Assembly: GCA_039189975.1 (NCBI GenBank)
Contig: JBCCYI010000192.1
Location: 1 to 8,900 of the forward strand
Reading direction: 5' to 3'
Length of the DNA stretch: 8,900 nt
Origin: HLUCCA09 sp039189975
GTDB lineage: Bacteria > Pseudomonadota > Alphaproteobacteria > Rhodobacterales > Rhodobacteraceae
Each line of letters starts with the position of its first letter. Positions within the stretch are counted from its first letter, which is position 1. The notes under the pieces were generated by a model. It did not search any database. It worked only from the letters and a program-made list of their open reading frames with translations, and was not told where the DNA came from. Below, piece by piece: positions 4,758 through 8,900 of this stretch. The position numbers were made by a program, and so were the translations under genes.

Positions 4758-5609
4758 ATGCGCGCAGTGTTTGCCCTTGTTCTCGTCGCCGGCATCGGAC
4801 TTGCCGGCTTTGCTGTCTACATGGCGCAGGGATTTCTTGCGAACATGGCGGCGGAAGTCGAACGGCTCGAAGCAGAGAAAGCAAAGTTCCCCGAGTTGAC
4901 GCGTATCGCCGTCGTGACGGAGGGCAAAGCGTATGGCGAAGTGCTTCGCGAAGAAAACGTCCGCCTGATCGCATGGCAGGCCGACGCCGTACCGGAAGGC
5001 GCATTCACCGATCTTGCCGAACTTTTCCCCGAAGGTGCTGAGCCGCGGTACGTCGTGCGCCGGTTTGAGCCCTTTGAGCCCGTGATCGGCGTCAAAGTAA
5101 CCGAGCCCGGTGCCGACGCGGGCCTCACCTCGCGCCTGACCGCGGGCATGCGCGCCTTTGCGATCCGGGTGGATGTCAGCTCCGGTGTGTCCGGCTTTCT
5201 CCGCCCGGGGGATCGGGTCGACGTCTATTGGACGGGCAACGGCGGCAACCAGACCGCGCTCGGTGACGAAATCACGCGCCTGATCGAGACGAAGATCCCG
5301 ATCATCGCCGTCGACCAGATCGCCGACACCGAGCGCTTTGGGCCTGTCGTCGCCCGCACTGTGACCGTCGAGGTGACACCGCAGCAGGTCGCCGTTTTGG
5401 CTCAGGCGCAGTCGACGGGGCGCCTATCGCTGAGCCTGGTGGGCGCCGAGGACGACGTGCCCGTCGTGGGCGATGTTGAGGCGGATACCGTCACGATCGC
5501 GAAGTTTGAAGAAGAAGAGGTGGCCCAAGAGGTCGAAGAGCGCGTCTGCACCCGGCGCACCCGACGGGGTGTCGAAGTGGTCGAGACCGTTGTCGAATGC
5601 ACCAACTGA
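4758..5609 (+). CDS. cpaB: CpaB/RcpC, Flp pilus assembly protein
   Basis: A 283-residue periplasmic protein of the Tad/Flp pilus system, where CpaB/RcpC works with the outer-membrane secretin. Residues 1-28 contain an N-terminal hydrophobic segment (VFALVLVAGIGLAGFAVYMA), followed by a charged helix (31-46). An SAF-like domain covers about 48-115 (AVVTEGKAYGEVLREENVRLI). The RcpC/CpaB domain covers about 125-230, with AIRVDVSSGVSGFLRPGDRVDVYW and TVEVTPQQVAVLAQAQSTGRLSLSLVG. The tail is highly acidic (FEEEEVAQEVEE, 250-261) and ends with a cysteine pair, Cys264 and Cys281, that could be disulfide-bonded. The start at 4758 has AAGGAAGG upstream and begins the signal segment. cpaB is normally followed by the secretin gene and the rest of the tad operon; here it is monocistronic, bounded by its own promoter and terminator, so it must partner with machinery encoded elsewhere. 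Confidence 0.93.
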   Translation: MRAVFALVLVAGIGLAGFAVYMAQGFLANMAAEVERLEAEKAKFPELTRIAVVTEGKAYGEVLREENVRLIAWQADAVPEGAFTDLAELFPEGAEPRYVVRRFEPFEPVIGVKVTEPGADAGLTSRLTAGMRAFAIRVDVSSGVSGFLRPGDRVDVYWTGNGGNQTALGDEITRLIETKIPIIAVDQIADTERFGPVVARTVTVEVTPQQVAVLAQAQSTGRLSLSLVGAEDDVPVVGDVEADTVTIAKFEEEEVAQEVEERVCTRRTRRGVEVVETVVECTN

Positions 5610-5632
5610 TCGACGCGAAACACTGATTGTTG

Positions 5633-5666
5633 CAGGCCCGCCCATTGGAGCGGGTCTGTTCGTTTG
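5633..5666 (+). terminator. Terminator after cpaB
   Basis: CAGGCCCGC (5633-5641) pairs with GCGGGTCTG (5650-5658), with one G-T wobble, around an 8-base loop. It is followed by TTCGTTT. It lies 23 bases after the cpaB stop and before the oxidoreductase ribosome binding site, so cpaB transcription probably ends here. The T-run is interrupted, so termination may be incomplete. Confidence 0.65.
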
Positions 5667-5706
5667 GGGCCACACATGTTAGCGCGTTCCCGCAAAGGGG
5701 GACGCC

Positions 5707-6675
5707 ATGACAGAGACAATCCGGTGGGGCATCTTGGGCGCGGCAAACTTCGCCAAGACGCAAATGGGTCCGGCCATTCACCTTGCGCGGAATGCAACGC
5801 TTGCGGCTTTGGCGACGTCGAGCACGGCGAAGGGAGCCGCATTTCAGGACCTCTTCCCAGAGCTCCGTCTGCACGACAGCTATGACGCCTTGCTCGCCGA
5901 CCCCGAGATCGACGCCGTCTACATTCCCCTGCCCAACCACATTCATGTGACGTGGACCGAAAAGGCGCTGGCCGCGGGCAAACCGGTTCTGACTGAAAAG
6001 CCCGTGGGAATGTCCGTCGCCGAAGTCGACCAGCTCATCGCGGCGCGCGATGCGTCGGGCTGCCTAGCCGCGGAAGCTTTTATGATCCTGCATCATCCCC
6101 AGTGGCACCGCGCCAAGCAGCTTGTTGCGGAGGGCGCCATCGGGGAGCTTGTGCAGATCTGCGGGGCCTTCACCTACGATAACCGCGACATGGCAAACAT
6201 CCGCAACCGCGCGGAGACCGGTGGCGGCGGCCTGCGGGACATAGGTGTCTACCCCATTGGTGCGGCGCGTTTTATCATGGGCGCGGAGCCTGTCGTGGAC
6301 CGGGTGGATGTACGGTGGGAGGAGGGCGTGGACACCTTCGTCGATGCGACATGCCACTTCGGGACAGTCCCGTTTCGCTTCTATGTCGGCACCCGCGCGC
6401 ATCTCTGGCAGGAGATGACGTTTCACGGCACGAGCGGTGTGCTTCGCGTCTCTGCCCCGTTCAACGCCGTAGACTTTGGCCCTGCGCAGGTTCACCTGTT
6501 GCGGCCGAACAAAGAGGCGCAGACGTTTGCATTTCACACGGACTTTCAATACGTCCACCAGGTCGAGGCCTTCGGACACTCGCTGCGCACCGGCGCCCCC
6601 TACCCCGTTCCGCTGGAGTTCAGCCGTGGCACACAAGCGCTGATCGACGCGATCTTTGACGCAGCTACAGCTTAA
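5707..6675 (+). CDS. Gfo/Idh/MocA-family NAD(P)-dependent oxidoreductase
   Basis: A 322-residue cytoplasmic dehydrogenase of the glucose-fructose oxidoreductase/inositol dehydrogenase family. Residues 1-120 are the Rossmann domain: WGILGAANFA (7-16) is the nucleotide-binding G-x-x-G-x-x segment, DAVYIPLPNHIH lies at 69-80, and EKPVG (97-101) contains the family's catalytic Lys98. The C-terminal domain has GGGGLRDIGVYPI (172-184), matching the usual G-G-G-x-L-x-D-x-G-x-Y pattern, and ends in a normal helix. Overall it most resembles the dihydrodiol dehydrogenase/D-xylose dehydrogenase subgroup, but the substrate cannot be read from the sequence. GGGGG lies 5 bases before the ATG and fixes the start. 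Placed between the cpaB terminator and dnaE, it seems functionally unrelated to either. Confidence 0.92.
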   Translation: MTETIRWGILGAANFAKTQMGPAIHLARNATLAALATSSTAKGAAFQDLFPELRLHDSYDALLADPEIDAVYIPLPNHIHVTWTEKALAAGKPVLTEKPVGMSVAEVDQLIAARDASGCLAAEAFMILHHPQWHRAKQLVAEGAIGELVQICGAFTYDNRDMANIRNRAETGGGGLRDIGVYPIGAARFIMGAEPVVDRVDVRWEEGVDTFVDATCHFGTVPFRFYVGTRAHLWQEMTFHGTSGVLRVSAPFNAVDFGPAQVHLLRPNKEAQTFAFHTDFQYVHQVEAFGHSLRTGAPYPVPLEFSRGTQALIDAIFDAATA

Positions 6676-6745
6676 CAAGCCTTCCCGGACCAGCGCCGAG
6701 CCTGCGAATGTCGAAAGGATTGTGGCAGACTCACTGCACAACCGC

Positions 6746-6751
6746 TAGATT
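6746..6751 (+). promoter_or_regulatory. -10-like hexamer immediately before dnaE
   Basis: TAGATT matches the -10 consensus at 4 of 6 positions and ends 6 bases before the dnaE ATG, so transcription would start at or beside the A of the start codon, giving a leaderless mRNA. The best -35-like hexamer, TTGTGG (6720-6725), is 20 bases away, longer than the usual 16-18. The promoter is therefore tentative. Confidence 0.3.
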
Positions 6752-6757
6752 TAGCGC

Positions 6758-8900
6758 ATGGCCAAAGCTCCCCGATTCATTCACCTGCGTCTGCACAGCG
6801 AGTACTCCCTGCTCGAAGGTGCGATTCGACTGAAGAAGCTGCCTGCGATGGCGGCCAAGATGACCATGCCAGCGGTGGCGGTTACGGACACCAACAACAT
6901 GTTCGCCGCTCTGGAGTTTGCGGAAGGTGCGTCAAAGGCCGGCATCCAGCCGATCATGGGCGTTCAGATCGACATGGCTTACCAGCCTGCTGCGCCTGGA
7001 GAAAAGCCGGTGGCACCCGCCCCGATCGTGCTGCTCGCGCAGGACGAGACCGGCTACGCCCATCTGATGAAGCTGCAAAGCTGCCTCTATCTGCGAGGTG
7101 ACGGGCAACTGCCCCATGTAACGCTCGATGAGTTGACGACCTACAACGCCGGCATTCTCTGCCTCACTGGCGGGCCCGATGGCCCGCTCGGCCGCTTGTT
7201 GCGGGACGGTCAGACACAAAAGGCCGCGGCCCTGGCGCGCACCCTTGCGCAGACCTATCCCAACCGCCTCTACATCGAGCTCCAGCGCCACCCGATCGAC
7301 GGTGGCCTGCCCGAGGCGGAGCGCCTGTCCGAGCCGGGCCTGATTGATATCGCCTATGCGCAGGATCTGCCCCTGGTCGCGACCAACGATGTCTACTTTC
7401 CTGCCGGCGAGATGTACGAGGCCCATGATGCGCTGATCTGCATCGCCGAGGGCGCCTATGTGGACCAGTCGTCCCCACGGCGGACGCTCACCCCGCAGCA
7501 CTTCCTCAAGACACCGGAGGAGATGGCGACCCTCTTCGCCGATCTGCCCGAGGCGCTGGAAAACACCGTCGAGATCGCGCGCCGCTGCCACGTGCGCGCC
7601 CACAAGCGCGACCCGATCCTGCCGCGCTTCGCGGATGACGAGGTGCAGGAATTGCGACGCCAGGCGCAAGACGGCCTCAAGGCGCGGCTCGACGTCATTC
7701 CGCATGCCGCCAGCGTCGCGGACTACGAAGCTCGGCTGGAGTTTGAGCTTGGCATCATCGAGGGAATGGGCTTTCCGGGCTATTTCCTCATCGTGTCCGA
7801 TTTCATCAAATGGGCCAAGGAGCGCGACATCCCCGTCGGCCCCGGTCGTGGCTCCGGCGCGGGCTCCCTCGTGGCCTATGCGCTCACAATTACCGATTTG
7901 GATCCATTGCGTTACAGCCTGCTCTTCGAGCGATTTTTGAACCCCGAGCGCGTGTCGATGCCGGACTTCGACATCGACTTCTGCATGGACCGGCGCGAAG
8001 AAGTTATTCGATATGTGCAAGAGAAGTATGGCCGCGATAAGGTCGGACAGATCATCACCTTTGGCGCGCTGCTCTCGAAGGCCGCGGTGCGCGACGTCGG
8101 CCGCGTGCTGCAACTGCCCTTCGGTCAGGTCGACCGGCTCTCCAAGCTGATCCCCGTCGAGGGCGTCAAACCCGTCTCGATCGAGAAGGCGCTGGCCGAT
8201 GAGCCGCGCCTAAGGGAAGAGGCCCGAGACGAGACGGTGGAGCGGCTCTTGCGTTACGGTCAGCAGGTCGAAGGCTTGCTGCGCAACGCCTCCACGCACG
8301 CCGCGGGCGTGGTGATCGGGGACCGTCCTCTCGACGCGCTCGTCCCGCTCTACCAGGACCCGCGCTCGGACATGCCCGCCACCCAGTTCAACATGAAATG
8401 GGTCGAGCAGGCAGGGCTCGTGAAGTTCGACTTTCTGGGCCTGAAGACGCTCACCGTCATCCAGAACGCGCTCGATCTCATCGCAGGCCAAGGCCGCCCG
8501 CTCCACATCGCGCCAGACGGCACCGAGCTCTACATCCCTAAGCCCGGCACCGAGAACGACATCGGGCAAATCCCGCTCGACGATGAGGCGAGCTACAAGC
8601 TCTACGCCTCGGCCAAAACTGTCGCAGTGTTCCAGGTGGAAAGCACGGGCATGATGGATGCGCTTCGGCGCATGAAGCCCACTTGCATCGAGGACATCGT
8701 CGCGCTCGTGGCGCTCTACCGGCCCGGCCCGATGGAGAACATCCCGAAATATTGCGAGGTCAAGAACGGCATCTCCGAGCGCGACCGTCTGCATCCGCTG
8801 ATCGATCACATCCTCGACGAGACGCAGGGCATCATCGTCTACCAGGAACAGGTGATGCAGATCGCGCAGGAGATGGCGGGCTATTCGCTTGGCGGGGCGG
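6758..8900 (+). CDS. dnaE: DnaE, DNA polymerase III alpha subunit (5' 714 codons, runs off the window)
   Basis: The catalytic subunit of the chromosomal replicase. About 714 of an expected roughly 1150-1180 residues are present. The PHP domain begins RFIHLRLHSEYSLLEG (6-21). As in E. coli alpha, the first position of the H-x-H metal motif is Arg (Arg11-Leu-His13), suggesting an inactive PHP nuclease and reliance on a separate epsilon proofreader. The polymerase core shows GFPGYFLIV, PVGPGRGSGAGSLVAYAL (from 359), PDFDIDFCMDRRE (402-414) with catalytic Asp405 and Asp407, and VKFDFLGLKTLT with the third catalytic Asp558. FQVESTGM and YQEQVMQIAQ (from 695) follow. The clamp-binding, OB and tau-binding regions lie beyond the window. 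An in-frame TAG at 6752-6754 directly upstream makes 6758 the earliest possible start, and the N-terminus aligns with E. coli DnaE there. No Shine-Dalgarno is visible within 15 bases. Confidence 0.97.
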   Translation, partial: MAKAPRFIHLRLHSEYSLLEGAIRLKKLPAMAAKMTMPAVAVTDTNNMFAALEFAEGASKAGIQPIMGVQIDMAYQPAAPGEKPVAPAPIVLLAQDETGYAHLMKLQSCLYLRGDGQLPHVTLDELTTYNAGILCLTGGPDGPLGRLLRDGQTQKAAALARTLAQTYPNRLYIELQRHPIDGGLPEAERLSEPGLIDIAYAQDLPLVATNDVYFPAGEMYEAHDALICIAEGAYVDQSSPRRTLTPQHFLKTPEEMATLFADLPEALENTVEIARRCHVRAHKRDPILPRFADDEVQELRRQAQDGLKARLDVIPHAASVADYEARLEFELGIIEGMGFPGYFLIVSDFIKWAKERDIPVGPGRGSGAGSLVAYALTITDLDPLRYSLLFERFLNPERVSMPDFDIDFCMDRREEVIRYVQEKYGRDKVGQIITFGALLSKAAVRDVGRVLQLPFGQVDRLSKLIPVEGVKPVSIEKALADEPRLREEARDETVERLLRYGQQVEGLLRNASTHAAGVVIGDRPLDALVPLYQDPRSDMPATQFNMKWVEQAGLVKFDFLGLKTLTVIQNALDLIAGQGRPLHIAPDGTELYIPKPGTENDIGQIPLDDEASYKLYASAKTVAVFQVESTGMMDALRRMKPTCIEDIVALVALYRPGPMENIPKYCEVKNGISERDRLHPLIDHILDETQGIIVYQEQVMQIAQEMAGYSLGGA

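Noticed and set aside
6932..8113. Open minus-strand frame of 393 codons inside dnaE
   Set aside because: Fully antisense to the DnaE catalytic region, with no recognisable domain or ribosome binding site. Long antisense frames are expected at this codon bias.
1..8900. CRISPR array, insertion sequence, prophage, toxin-antitoxin or tRNA genes
   Set aside because: No regularly spaced repeats, transposase motifs, phage genes, toxin-antitoxin pairs or cloverleaf-like stretches were seen. Most genes are housekeeping or envelope genes of uniform composition.

Overview
The window looks like chromosomal DNA of a GC-rich alphaproteobacterium, most likely a member of the Rhodobacteraceae (Roseobacter group). 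This rests on third-position GC bias, short GC-rich hairpin terminators, a paired-cysteine CpaB tail, tiny Flp-like pilins with an acidic-Gly-AVTVDW motif, and a DnaE1-type replicative polymerase. This is inference from sequence style and remembered family features; no search was run.

Left part (1-2104): a possible 3' end of a plus-strand gene lies at the very edge. Two tandem minus-strand genes follow, encoding small secreted DUF2147-type proteins with the same four-cysteine pattern. Divergent from them is hisA (histidine biosynthesis), which has a strong ribosome binding site. No hisF follows hisA. Instead there is a gene-free stretch of about 310 bases, rich in hairpins, that ends at the stop codon of a convergent gene.

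Middle part (2105-5666): a minus-strand secreted lytic transglycosylase is transcribed away from a cluster of three small plus-strand Flp/type IVb pilin-like genes. The first two pilins are near-identical tandem paralogues (61 of 66 residues identical) with a duplicated leader and ribosome binding site, followed by a strong intrinsic terminator. The third is divergent but keeps a 16-residue leader and the G|AVTVDWVV motif. Then comes cpaB, the Flp pilus assembly protein, with its own extended -10 promoter and its own terminator. No other Tad/Cpa machinery (secretin, ATPases, platform proteins, prepilin peptidase) is in the window. This is therefore a satellite pilin/cpaB locus that presumably depends on machinery encoded elsewhere. 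The transglycosylase could open peptidoglycan for the pilus, but only adjacency suggests it.

Right part (5707-8900): a Gfo/Idh/MocA-family NAD(P)-dependent oxidoreductase, then the first 714 codons of dnaE, the DNA polymerase III alpha subunit, running off the window. dnaE has no clear Shine-Dalgarno and has a -10-like hexamer placed so that its mRNA could be leaderless.

Most of the window is ordinary core genome. The part most worth a second look is the pilin cluster: a variant of the Flp processing motif with Asp-Trp in place of the canonical Glu-Tyr, three paralogues, and an uncoupled cpaB.
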